Assembly: GCA_003402315.1 (NCBI GenBank)
Contig: QFXI01000015.1
Coordinates: 22,159-86,158, forward strand
Source of the DNA: Candidatus Nitrotoga sp. LAW
GTDB taxonomy: Bacteria > Pseudomonadota > Gammaproteobacteria > Burkholderiales > Gallionellaceae
Direction of reading: 5' to 3'
DNA: 64,000 bases
Shown: piece after piece, positions 9,880 to 18,279 of the stretch
Numbering within the stretch: the stretch's first letter is position 1
Layout of the letters: each line of letters starts with the position of its first letter
Program-made: the position numbers and the translations under genes
Notes under the pieces: generated by a model
Told to the model about the DNA's origin: nothing
Seen by the model: the letters and a program-made list of their open reading frames with translations, nothing else
Database searches by the model: none

Positions 9880-10130
9880 AACGTGTCGTCCTGCATATTG
9901 ACAGTCTGGTATTAAAAGGTTTTCGGCACGAAGACCGGCATGGCATCGCCGAGGGCCTGCGGCAGGAATTGACCCGTCTGTTTGCCAATCCACAGGCCGC
10001 CCAGCAGTTGACGGCGAATGGTGATGTGTCGCGGTTACGGCTCGGCAGCATATCTATCGGCCAGAATTCAAAACCGCAGCGCGTCGGATCGCAAGTGGCA
10101 CAGGGCATTGGCAAGGGGATGAAGATATGA
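9876..10130 (+). CDS. Small conserved eCIS protein
   Basis: Protein of 84 residues (VVLHIDSLVLKGFRHEDRHG, then IAEGLRQELTRLFA) without membrane segments. I chose ATG at 9876 over an in-frame GTG at 9870 because it overlaps the ATPase stop as ATGA, as most genes in this operon do. Its own stop overlaps the first cargo start the same way. A small protein in this slot is typical of eCIS loci that carry DUF4157 proteins. Function unknown; a chaperone or adaptor for cargo is a guess from position. Confidence 0.75.
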   Translation: MKRVVLHIDSLVLKGFRHEDRHGIAEGLRQELTRLFANPQAAQQLTANGDVSRLRLGSISIGQNSKPQRVGSQVAQGIGKGMKI

Positions 10131-11176
10131 GCACTTTTGCGACGCAAGAATACAGGTCCGATAAATCAATGCTTTTGGGCAACTCCCCTAACGCGGAGCT
10201 GTTGTTGCGGAGAAAATATGCTTTGGGCATGCCCAAATCGTCACCGGCCAGCAAATCCGAGGGTAAGTTACGTTTGCAAGCCAAGCTCTCCATAGGCGCA
10301 AGCAACGACCCGCTGGAACAGGAAGCAGACCGGGTCACGGATCAAGTATTGGCCGCACCCGCCCATTCATCGGTCAGCGGCCCGGCGCCACATATTCAGC
10401 GCTTCACAGGACAAGCGGCAGGAGATGCGGGAACTGTACCCGCCAGTGTAGACCGAGTGCTATCTGGTTCCGGCAGCCCGCTTGATCCGGCAATACAGCA
10501 AGACATGGGCCAGCGCTTTGGTCATGATTTTTCGCAGGTGCGGGTGCATACCGATTTTGCCGCTAAGCAATCAGCGCAAGATATTAACGCCCATGCTTAT
10601 ACGGTGGGCCACAACATTGTGTTTGGTGCAGGCGGGTTCGCGCCAGAGTCGCACGAGGGACGTAAATTGATTGCCCATGAGTTGACGCATGTGGTGCAGC
10701 AAACAGGTGCGGCGGGGATCCATGCAGGCCAAAGCAGTGAAAAACTTACAGTATCCTCAGGGCGTAACCACACTATACAAAAACAGGAAGCTAAGCCTGA
10801 TGCGAATCCTGAAAAAAACAAAACTGATGATTCAACACTTTCCGTCCAACTTACCGAACCCGACTTTCTAAGCCTCAAGCAGCCTTTTTTCGAGCGTAAT
10901 GTTTTTCGGCTTTGGGATCCAACTTCAGCCCTGGGTGTATGGAAATACAATTTGGACTTCTTCAAACGCTTTGGAGTGAGTGATAAATGGGCAGGCAAAG
11001 CCGCCAATCTGACCGCTCCACTCGCCATTGATGCGCAATTAAAAGCCAGCAATCCCAAATGGTGGGAAATAACGGACAAAGAGTTAAAAACAACTTCAAT
11101 TGTAGCGCCGATACCCATCTTTCAATTTGATGCCAATTTTAGGGATTGGAAGCCACTACCATTTTTACAGAAATAA
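10127..11176 (+). CDS. eCIS-core (DUF4157) cargo protein A
   Basis: Cargo protein of 349 residues. Residues about 45-200 form the eCIS-core/DUF4157 domain: LSIGASNDPLEQEADRV, DMGQRFGHDFSQVRVHT, then a zinc-metallopeptidase-like HELTH at 184-188. It lacks the four-cysteine N-terminal cluster of the other three cargos (RRKYALG instead of RKCACG). The C-terminal 110 residues (FFERNVFRLWDP, LDFFKRFGVSDKWAGKAANL) match no toxin fold I know, though they look like a tail recurring in DUF4157 proteins. Its start is coupled to the previous gene by ATGA, unlike the other cargos, which have their own leaders. It may be the ancestral member of the set. Confidence 0.88.
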   Translation: MSTFATQEYRSDKSMLLGNSPNAELLLRRKYALGMPKSSPASKSEGKLRLQAKLSIGASNDPLEQEADRVTDQVLAAPAHSSVSGPAPHIQRFTGQAAGDAGTVPASVDRVLSGSGSPLDPAIQQDMGQRFGHDFSQVRVHTDFAAKQSAQDINAHAYTVGHNIVFGAGGFAPESHEGRKLIAHELTHVVQQTGAAGIHAGQSSEKLTVSSGRNHTIQKQEAKPDANPEKNKTDDSTLSVQLTEPDFLSLKQPFFERNVFRLWDPTSALGVWKYNLDFFKRFGVSDKWAGKAANLTAPLAIDAQLKASNPKWWEITDKELKTTSIVAPIPIFQFDANFRDWKPLPFLQK

Positions 11177-11197
11177 TATTGCATCTATAAAGATCAG

Positions 11198-11227
11198 ATG
11201 AATTATAACCATCGCCAAGAGGGTTGA
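11198..11227 (+). other. Short leader ORF before cargo B
   Basis: Nine codons (MNYNHRQEG) whose stop lies exactly four bases (AGTA) before the cargo B start. Stop and spacing match the leaders before cargos C and D, but the peptide is unrelated. It may simply reflect a conserved ribosome-binding segment rather than a translated peptide. Confidence 0.25.
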
Positions 11228-11231
11228 AGTA

Positions 11232-13727
11232 ATGAATACCGTTGCACCACTGCAGAATAGTGCTGTCAAATCACCGCCCGTAAGCAAATCGCCTTACGCG
11301 GGACTGCTCTTGCAGCGCAAGTGCGCCTGCGGTGGGTCGGCGTCATCATCATTAAGTGGTGAATGCGGGGAATGCAATAAAAAACGTTTGCAAAAAAAAC
11401 TCAGCATAGGCGCTAGTAACGATCCGCTGGAACAGGAAGCTGATCGGATTGCCGATCAGGTTTTGGCTGCACCGGCAAATACCCCAATCAGCGGTACGCC
11501 ACTGCGTATCCAGCGATTTACGGCTCAATCGATGGGGCAGGCAGATATAGCGCCTGCAAGTGTTGACCGCGTGCTTTCCGGTTCCGGCAGGCCGTTGGAG
11601 CCGGCGCTGCGGCAAGACATGGAGCAGCGCTTTGGCCACGATTTTTCGCGGGTGCGGGTGCATTCGGGAGGAGCCGCGGAGAAGTCGGCTCGCGACATGG
11701 ATGCCAGTGCTTACACGGTCGGCCGAGACATCGTCTTTGGAGTCGGCAGCTATGCGCCTCGCAGCGCGGCCGGCCGCCGCCTGCTCGCGCATGAGCTAAC
11801 GCACACGCTGCAGCAAGAAGGGTGCGGGCGCAGAGTCCAGAGAGCGTTGGCCGGGGGCTGCGCCGAGCCGGGCGACACGTGGCCAGAGGCCATGGAGGAG
11901 AGCTCACTCGCCGGCGTTAATGCGCACAACCAAATCCAGGAAAAGTTCTTCCCGCAGCTTGACATCGAGGCGGAGCTTCCGCGTGGCTCGAAGGAGCGTC
12001 AGGGCAAGGGCTGTCCGGAAAAGAACCGGAAGTCCGGCAAGCTCGACCTGTGGCGGTCGACCGGCGGGCACACCGTTCAAATCGGCGAAATCAAATCCGT
12101 AAACAGCAAGGCAAAAGGGCTCGAAGAGGTTCAACACTATCTCCTTCGCTACCGGCAGATGATCGAACGGCTGACGGGCGGTGGCTGCTATGAAACCGTC
12201 CCCGACCAGAAAGACAAACAGTTTGTCTCGATGTGGCTCCACCGCAACCTGGAGAAGGACGAGCTACCCGAGGCGGTGGCGCTGAACAGTGTCGTTCCGG
12301 CCACGAAGACGCTCGTGGGCGTCTATCGCGGAAACCTGAAAAAGGATCTGTATTGCCAGCGGGTACAGGGCGGGACGGTTGTCTACTGGTGCGCGAAGAA
12401 GGGCAGTTCGCAGCAGGAAGACGAGTCGAAGCGCAAAGCCGACGCCAAGTCCCGTGACGTGCCCGCCTCGAAACAGGACGGCAACAACAAAAAGCGACCG
12501 AAGGCCGAGGCTGATGACATCAACTGGTGGCTGCTCGGTGGCGGGGGTGCGCTCGTGACCACTGCCGCACTTGCGCCGAAGCTTCTGAAGCCAAAGGTGC
12601 CCACCATCAAACCTCCTGTTGTGCCTACGGCTCCTTCTATGAAGGCACCGGTGACCGCAACACCAAAAGGCGGCGGCGTCAGGCCGATCACCTCAGCGAG
12701 ATCCTACCGACCTCCCGGAGCTCCGAAAGCCGGCGGTGGCGCGGGCAGAGTTGCCGGCGGTATCGGGATAGCGGCCGGCTTCGCCTTTGCGCTGTGGGAA
12801 CTGCATTCATTGATGGGCTCGTATGGCGATGCGAAAGACCGGATCGAAGCGATGCGGGCATACCAGGATCAGTTCTGGAAAGAGTGGGAGGAGCACGAAG
12901 CCCAACGGAAGGCAGCGGCTAAGAATGCTCCGTCTCCGGACGTCGTCACGGCGCCGCCACCTCCGCTGAAGAGACAGCCCGATCCGGAGCCGCCCAAACC
13001 GGTCGAAAAGAAGGTCAAGATCCGCCTCTACAGCATCGACCGTGCGATGAAGATCCGCGTACAAGAGGTCGAGGTTTCGTCTTCGACGCTCGATGCCTTC
13101 TACTACCCGGTGCGGTTCTGGTCGTTGACGTCGCCTGGCAAGACCGCCTTAGACTTCGATGCAAATCGCGCCGACTGCTCGAAGATCAACTCCGGCGTCG
13201 GAGCGATTTCGGGCTGGAAAGAATTCGACGGCTACGCCACGACGTATGATACCGGTCGTCTGAAGGGAGTGCTCAGCGCCCAGCTTGATATCATCCGATT
13301 GCGGTGCGTTGCGTCAAACAAGATCCCGAAGGCGGCGCAACTCAACACCGACGAAGTAAGCGCGACGATCCTTTTGTCCGATACCCCCGTCGACGTAACC
13401 GCAACGTGCAGGCGGACTGGAGGCGGGGTGTGGGCGTGTGAAAGAACAGGAGATTTCGCCGATCTGAAACAGGAGACGGACGACCCCGATTCGAATGAGA
13501 AGTACAAGTTCGAACTCTATTTGACGCTAGATCGGGTGCGGAACGGCGAAAGCCAACACCACGCGCGGACCGTCGTTGCGTGGCTCGGCAATCCCGATCA
13601 TCCGGCACCCGAGCCGACGATCCGCACTGAAGGCAGCATTCCGTCCGACGTCACGAATTGGAAGCAGTACCCCGCTGGCTCGGCGCTCGCTTACTTACTC
13701 GAAAACTATGGCAGGTGGGGTGCCTGA
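11232..13727 (+). CDS. eCIS-core (DUF4157) cargo protein B with PD-(D/E)XK nuclease-like domain
   Basis: Cargo of 831 residues. N-terminus: a four-cysteine cluster (C31, C33, C45, C48), then the eCIS-core with HELTH at 187-191. Residues about 225-330 resemble a PD-(D/E)XK nuclease: GKLDLWRS with D272 and QIGEIKS with E286 and K288, followed by a helix containing VQHYLLRYRQ. Two hydrophobic segments follow (WWLLGGGGALVTTAALAP near residue 434; VAGGIGIAAGFAFALWEL near 511), then a proline-rich linker and a beta-rich C-terminal 230 residues. From about base 11640, inside the DUF4157 domain, the DNA becomes visibly richer in G+C and the protein diverges from its paralogs, suggesting recombination with foreign DNA. 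Nuclease activity is inferred from motif spacing only. Confidence 0.82.
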   Translation: MNTVAPLQNSAVKSPPVSKSPYAGLLLQRKCACGGSASSSLSGECGECNKKRLQKKLSIGASNDPLEQEADRIADQVLAAPANTPISGTPLRIQRFTAQSMGQADIAPASVDRVLSGSGRPLEPALRQDMEQRFGHDFSRVRVHSGGAAEKSARDMDASAYTVGRDIVFGVGSYAPRSAAGRRLLAHELTHTLQQEGCGRRVQRALAGGCAEPGDTWPEAMEESSLAGVNAHNQIQEKFFPQLDIEAELPRGSKERQGKGCPEKNRKSGKLDLWRSTGGHTVQIGEIKSVNSKAKGLEEVQHYLLRYRQMIERLTGGGCYETVPDQKDKQFVSMWLHRNLEKDELPEAVALNSVVPATKTLVGVYRGNLKKDLYCQRVQGGTVVYWCAKKGSSQQEDESKRKADAKSRDVPASKQDGNNKKRPKAEADDINWWLLGGGGALVTTAALAPKLLKPKVPTIKPPVVPTAPSMKAPVTATPKGGGVRPITSARSYRPPGAPKAGGGAGRVAGGIGIAAGFAFALWELHSLMGSYGDAKDRIEAMRAYQDQFWKEWEEHEAQRKAAAKNAPSPDVVTAPPPPLKRQPDPEPPKPVEKKVKIRLYSIDRAMKIRVQEVEVSSSTLDAFYYPVRFWSLTSPGKTALDFDANRADCSKINSGVGAISGWKEFDGYATTYDTGRLKGVLSAQLDIIRLRCVASNKIPKAAQLNTDEVSATILLSDTPVDVTATCRRTGGGVWACERTGDFADLKQETDDPDSNEKYKFELYLTLDRVRNGESQHHARTVVAWLGNPDHPAPEPTIRTEGSIPSDVTNWKQYPAGSALAYLLENYGRWGA

Positions 13728-13857
13728 TGAGCTCCCCGAGCTTCCCAAGGCCTGAAATAGATCAATAGAGAGATTACAGAATCCAGAATCAATGGCAAAT
13801 CAATGGGGGCAGATTCGATTGATAGTAAACAATCATAATTGGAACGAGAGAGAGCTT

Positions 13858-13914
13858 ATGTTATCCATTCAGAAGAAAAGCTATCAAGTAAATACATCGA
13901 TACTCAGGAGATAA
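13858..13914 (+). other. Leader ORF before cargo C
   Basis: Possible 18-codon leader peptide (MLSIQKKSYQVNTSILRR) with a purine-rich GAGAGAGAG site upstream. Its stop lies four bases before the cargo C start, and its last codons (AGG AGA) double as the cargo ribosome binding site. A near copy stands before cargo D. Translation is unproven; see findings. Confidence 0.35.
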
Positions 13915-13918
13915 AGTA

Positions 13919-15664
13919 ATGAGTACCGCTGCACCACTACAGAACACGGCTGCCAAGTCTCCGCTTGTGGGTAAACCGTCTCACGCGGAATTACTATTGC
14001 AGCGCAAGTGCGCGTGCGGCAACTCGGCGTCATCGTCATTAAGTAGTGTATGCGGGGAATGCAATAAAAAACGTTTGCAAAAGAAACTCAATATAGGCGC
14101 AAGTAATGACCCGCTGGAACAAGAAGCGGATCGGGTCGCTGATCAGGTGTTGGAAGCGCCGCCGTCACATTCCTCATTTAGCAGCGCAACACCGAGCATC
14201 CAGCGCTTTATGGGTCAAGCGACAGGGAATTTAGATGCTGCACCACCTAGCGTGGATCAAGTGCTTTCTGGTTCCGGCAAGCCGCTGGATTCTGCATTAC
14301 AGCAGAACATGGAACAGCGCTTCGGACATGACTTTTCGCAGGTGCGCGTGCATACCGGCCTAGCTGCCGAACAATCAGCGCGGGACGTAAACGCCCATGC
14401 ATACACTGTGGGACAAAACATTGTGTTCGGTGCAGACCAGTTTGTGCCGGGGTCGCACGAAGGGCAGCGGCTACTTGCCCATGAGTTGACACATGTGGTA
14501 CAGCAATCAGGTTCAGATAGGATTCGTGTTGGTCAACGCAATGAAAACAGTAGCCTGCCCACTAATTCTCATGTCGTGCAGCGGCAGCCGGCACCGCCCA
14601 AGAAATGGAAAATACTCTCGCTAGACGAGATCAAGTCTGACTCCATGCGCGAGAAGCGTCGTGAAAAATCAGGACAGGTCGAAGCCAAAGTCTGCCGAAC
14701 GACCGGAAAGATCGGTAAACAATTAACTAAAGAAGACTGTCCAACTGTCCTGGAACCGGGTAGAGAGGTTAACATCGTCAAGAAACTACATGACGGCTTC
14801 TGGCTACAGATCGAGAACACGGGCTTTGCCGATATTGGGCCTAAAGAACTGACATATGTTCTCGGAGCATTTATTGATGAACCAATATCCCCGCTGGATT
14901 CGGGCGAAAGTTGGCTGGATCCCAGTTCGAGCATCAGCAAGTCTTGGGACTTGTACCGGAAAGCCCAAGCTGATCCGACCCAACCGAATCTGAAGCTGGT
15001 CTGGGCATCGCGTAGCGAAGTAAAGGCTTGGCTGACGAGCATAGGCAAAACACTGGCTCCGCAAGGTGCCAAGCTGACACGGCGCAATCTGGATGATTAT
15101 CGGCGTATTTATGCGTCTGCCGAACAACTGTGGATAGCAAGCGATAAATTGCTCGCGCTGCACAAGTATCCTGATGCAGCTAAGGGCACCTATACAGAGT
15201 GGGCGGTAGGCAGTGGTAACGATCAGGGTGATAGCATCCATGCCAAAAACGTTCCCACTACGGCCAAGTATCACGTAGACATCTTCGGCGAGGGTTACTT
15301 CAAAGGGGCGGTCAACATTGGCATGGCCGAACGCACCAGCACCACCGGCATCAACAACTCACGCGTGCCCAATTTGATTTACCGCAAGTTTTCCCGCAAG
15401 AACACCAACACGCTGCCGATCGCCGACCATGTTGCGGATTTGGTCACTTCAGAAAACGGCCCCATTGACATGCCAGGTCTCGCCGAAGAGATTGCCCGCA
15501 TCATCGCCCCTGGTGGCACCATCGTGCTTATCAATCCGGTAAGTGAAAAGGCCAGCCACGACAAGGTCGCCAAAGCGACGGGCGGTACCGTTAATCAGGT
15601 ACTTACCAACAACAGCAGGAGCGTAGAAACCGTACAGACGACGATTGTCGTTCCAGGACCGTAA
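13919..15664 (+). CDS. eCIS-core (DUF4157) cargo protein C, SH3 plus methyltransferase-like C-terminus
   Basis: Cargo of 581 residues. The N-terminal module has the CACG/CGEC cysteine cluster and the eCIS-core with HELTH at 188-192. About residues 257-315 look like a bacterial SH3 domain (EPGREVNIVKKLHDGFWLQI). Residues 450-545 look like the later strands of a Rossmann methyltransferase: HVDIFGEGYFKGAVNIGM, LPIADHVADLV, then EEIARIIAPGGTIVLINP. The usual glycine-rich SAM motif is not evident, so it may be a degenerate or non-catalytic fold. The next gene starts two bases after its stop, implying a tightly coupled partner. Confidence 0.83.
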   Translation: MSTAAPLQNTAAKSPLVGKPSHAELLLQRKCACGNSASSSLSSVCGECNKKRLQKKLNIGASNDPLEQEADRVADQVLEAPPSHSSFSSATPSIQRFMGQATGNLDAAPPSVDQVLSGSGKPLDSALQQNMEQRFGHDFSQVRVHTGLAAEQSARDVNAHAYTVGQNIVFGADQFVPGSHEGQRLLAHELTHVVQQSGSDRIRVGQRNENSSLPTNSHVVQRQPAPPKKWKILSLDEIKSDSMREKRREKSGQVEAKVCRTTGKIGKQLTKEDCPTVLEPGREVNIVKKLHDGFWLQIENTGFADIGPKELTYVLGAFIDEPISPLDSGESWLDPSSSISKSWDLYRKAQADPTQPNLKLVWASRSEVKAWLTSIGKTLAPQGAKLTRRNLDDYRRIYASAEQLWIASDKLLALHKYPDAAKGTYTEWAVGSGNDQGDSIHAKNVPTTAKYHVDIFGEGYFKGAVNIGMAERTSTTGINNSRVPNLIYRKFSRKNTNTLPIADHVADLVTSENGPIDMPGLAEEIARIIAPGGTIVLINPVSEKASHDKVAKATGGTVNQVLTNNSRSVETVQTTIVVPGP

Positions 15665-15666
15665 CC

Positions 15667-16086
15667 ATGTCCTACAAAGTCACCCGTGATCAAGATAGCT
15701 GCCCGAGTATTACTTTAACGGACGAGCCACCCTATGTTCATGCATTGGTTGCGGCACCTTCTGCGCGGGAGCCCGAGCTCAATACGGACAATTGGCTGGT
15801 AATGGCCTTCGCCGTCTGGAGCACGCCAGACAACTTAGCCATCCAAACGGCTCTTGATGTGGCCAAACACTATGGTGGAAAACTCAATCTTGGACTACGC
15901 CCCTTCGATGATGCGGAGGAACTCGACGCTTGGTGTCCAGATATTGAGGACGATGGGCAAAGTCCACTATGGGTGTTGCTCCATGATGGCGAGATATATA
16001 TGAAGCGCAGTGGGATTCTTACAGTTGATGAACTGGTCGAATTGATTGGCGGTGCCTGTAACCCTGTTACAGCGGTAGCTATATGA
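15667..16086 (+). CDS. Small partner protein of cargo C, possibly thioredoxin-fold
   Basis: Acidic protein of 139 residues starting two bases after the cargo C stop, so almost certainly co-translated with it. No signal peptide or membrane segment. The C-terminal half (SPLWVLLHDGEIYMKRSG followed by LTVDELVELIGG) resembles the last strands and helix of a thioredoxin fold, but there is no CxxC motif. Plausible roles are chaperone, loading adaptor or immunity protein for cargo C; sequence alone cannot choose between them. It is the only non-cargo gene inside the cargo block. Confidence 0.7.
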   Translation: MSYKVTRDQDSCPSITLTDEPPYVHALVAAPSAREPELNTDNWLVMAFAVWSTPDNLAIQTALDVAKHYGGKLNLGLRPFDDAEELDAWCPDIEDDGQSPLWVLLHDGEIYMKRSGILTVDELVELIGGACNPVTAVAI

Positions 16087-16179
16087 ATGGGAAGCCCGCA
16101 TGGGGCGGATTAGCAAAATGTAATCCGCCCCATGATAACGAGCAATACGCAATAGCGCAGGGCGCAATAGAGAGAGCTT

Positions 16180-16236
16180 ATGTTAGCCATGCAGAGAAAA
16201 AGCAATCAAGTAAGAACGTCGACAACCAGGAGATGA
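16180..16236 (+). other. Leader ORF before cargo D
   Basis: Possible 18-codon leader (MLAMQRKSNQVRTSTTRR) with the same length, purine-rich upstream site and four-base gap to the cargo start as the leader before cargo C. The two share 11 of 18 residues and 45 of 57 bases without gaps. Confidence 0.35.
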
Positions 16237-16240
16237 CGTA

Positions 16241-18079
16241 ATGACTACCGCTGCCCCAATGCAGAACAGTGCCGTCAAGTCACCGCTCGCGAGCAATTCG
16301 TCTCACGCGAGGTTGCTTTTGCAGCGTAAATGCGCCTGCGGCGGGTCGGCGACTTCATCATTAAGCGGTGAATGCGCGGAATGCAGTAAAAATAAATTGC
16401 AGCGCAAACTCAGCATAGGTGCAAGCAATGATCCATTGGAACAGGAGGCGGATCGGGTCGCGGATCAGGTATTGGCAGCGCCCGCACATTCCACAGTCAG
16501 CAGCGCAACACCGAGCATACAGCGATTTTCTGGACGATCGACAGCAGATGCAATTACGGCACCGCCCAGCGTAGATCGGATACTTTCTGGTTCCGGCCAG
16601 CCGTTGGATAAGGCTTTACGGCAAGACATGGAACAGCGCTTCGGCCATGATTTTTCCAAGGTACGTGTGCACACCGGCGCAGCAGCCGAGCAATCAGCGC
16701 GTGATGTAAATGCTCACGCTTATACAGTCGGGAATAATGTAGTGTTCGGTGCGGGAAGGTATACGTTTGGGACGAATGAAAGTCGGCGGTTGATTGCTCA
16801 TGAATTGACTCACGTGGTCCAGCAGAGCGCCACACCACGAATAATTCAGCGCACAATTAACGTCGACGACTTTGAGGGGGGCAGTTTCACTATGGGCGTG
16901 CTCGAAACTTACCTCGCAAACTTCGGGCCTGGGAAGATTGAAGACCACAACGACAGTGACGACAAGGCGCGCACGATCGTCGCGCTTTGGCGCAAGGGAA
17001 AAATCCAGCTCGCCGCTAGTAAAAAAATTCTGCTGATTAAGGAGATGCAGTCCGGTTTTACCGGAGATGACGACGAGCGGGCGATCCTGACGCTGCTACT
17101 GAACACCACGGACGTGGAACTTCAAACGATCTTCGGCAAAGGTGGCATTGACCCGAACGATTTGGACAGCGATTTCCAAGGGCCTGAAGAAGACGTGCTC
17201 CGCGCCTTTTATGACCGCAAATGCGAAGGTGGTCGCAATGCAGCGCTCAAAGGCTCGTGCAAAATTCGCGACACCGCCGCTGCAAGCCCACAGGCTGCGC
17301 CAAAAGCCGAACAGCAATCACCCGCGCGCGTGCCGCGAAAAAATGAAACCGATGTCGTGGTTCTCCTCGACGCTGCACTTACCCCAGTCGTGAAAACCAT
17401 CGCTTCAGATGCCGTCGAGCTTCAGCCGGCGACTGCCGAAGACCTAGGCAAAAAATTGAAGGCGCTCAACCGTCCGATCAAGACGATCTTTTACTTCGGT
17501 CACGCGGACGATAGTGCCGCAATTAAATTCGGAAAGGGCTGGGTCACCGCCGAAAAACACGCCGCAGCGGTTAATGGAATGGTGCCGTCAGGCATGGAAC
17601 CGGAACTGGTCGATTTCCGCGGTTGCAGAATAGGAATGACGCCGCCAGCGATGGAAAAAATCCGCGCCGCGCTCGGCGCGAAAGCCGCAATCGGTGGAAC
17701 TTGCTGGTTGATTACAAAAATGGTGGGGCCGTTCGATCTCGGCGACGGTGATGTTGTTTCACCAACTAGGCCCAAGCGTTACACCGACGCGCAATTGGCA
17801 CCCGGTATCAAGATGGCGCTTGGCAGCTTCGGCCCGTCCACAAAATGCGTAATCGACACAACTACTGCGGCGTATTTTCGCGCGGGTGGGAAGTTTGTTT
17901 CCGCGTGGTTCAGCCCGCGCAGGGCAACGGAGTTCGACCCACTGTACTCGCGCTGCTATAACTCGCTCGAACCGAAAGTCGTTGATCCGGCGGTGGTGGC
18001 AAAAGCGCAGGCATCTACGAGCCACGATTGCCAACTCATCCGGGTGGAGGAGAAACCGAAGGCGGAGGCGAAACCGTGA
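16241..18079 (+). CDS. eCIS-core (DUF4157) cargo protein D with caspase/CHAT-like domain
   Basis: Cargo of 612 residues. The N-terminal module has the CACG/CAEC cysteine cluster and the eCIS-core with HELTH at 187-191. A helical middle segment (about 205-340; DDDERAILTLLLNTT) resembles spacers seen in other DUF4157 proteins. The C-terminal domain (about 365-590) looks like a clan CD cysteine peptidase: TDVVVLLDA as first strand, a candidate His421 in IFYFGHADD, and a candidate Cys462 in VDFRGCRIG, 41 residues apart as in CHAT and caspase-like dyads. Protease activity in target cells is a hypothesis from these motifs. A second gene product is not evident next to it. Confidence 0.82.
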   Translation: MTTAAPMQNSAVKSPLASNSSHARLLLQRKCACGGSATSSLSGECAECSKNKLQRKLSIGASNDPLEQEADRVADQVLAAPAHSTVSSATPSIQRFSGRSTADAITAPPSVDRILSGSGQPLDKALRQDMEQRFGHDFSKVRVHTGAAAEQSARDVNAHAYTVGNNVVFGAGRYTFGTNESRRLIAHELTHVVQQSATPRIIQRTINVDDFEGGSFTMGVLETYLANFGPGKIEDHNDSDDKARTIVALWRKGKIQLAASKKILLIKEMQSGFTGDDDERAILTLLLNTTDVELQTIFGKGGIDPNDLDSDFQGPEEDVLRAFYDRKCEGGRNAALKGSCKIRDTAAASPQAAPKAEQQSPARVPRKNETDVVVLLDAALTPVVKTIASDAVELQPATAEDLGKKLKALNRPIKTIFYFGHADDSAAIKFGKGWVTAEKHAAAVNGMVPSGMEPELVDFRGCRIGMTPPAMEKIRAALGAKAAIGGTCWLITKMVGPFDLGDGDVVSPTRPKRYTDAQLAPGIKMALGSFGPSTKCVIDTTTAAYFRAGGKFVSAWFSPRRATEFDPLYSRCYNSLEPKVVDPAVVAKAQASTSHDCQLIRVEEKPKAEAKP

Positions 18080-18279
18080 GCCAAGCAACCACGTAGAATG
18101 CATTGTACCGCACCCTAGAAAACGTTAAATTAATGACTATTGATTTTTGAACATTTCCAAATACAAACAATATGGTGCATAAAATGCCCCTTACCATTGA
18201 AACATCATGTCAAATGAAATCGATCGGGTCAGACTTTGAAAATAATGAACCACCCTATCCGGAATTAGGGAGAACTTTT

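Noticed and set aside
10670..16810. HELTH motifs taken as proof that the cargos are active zinc metalloproteases
   Set aside because: The motif belongs to the eCIS-core domain itself and recurs in all four cargos; the third zinc ligand is not evident, so I do not claim catalysis.
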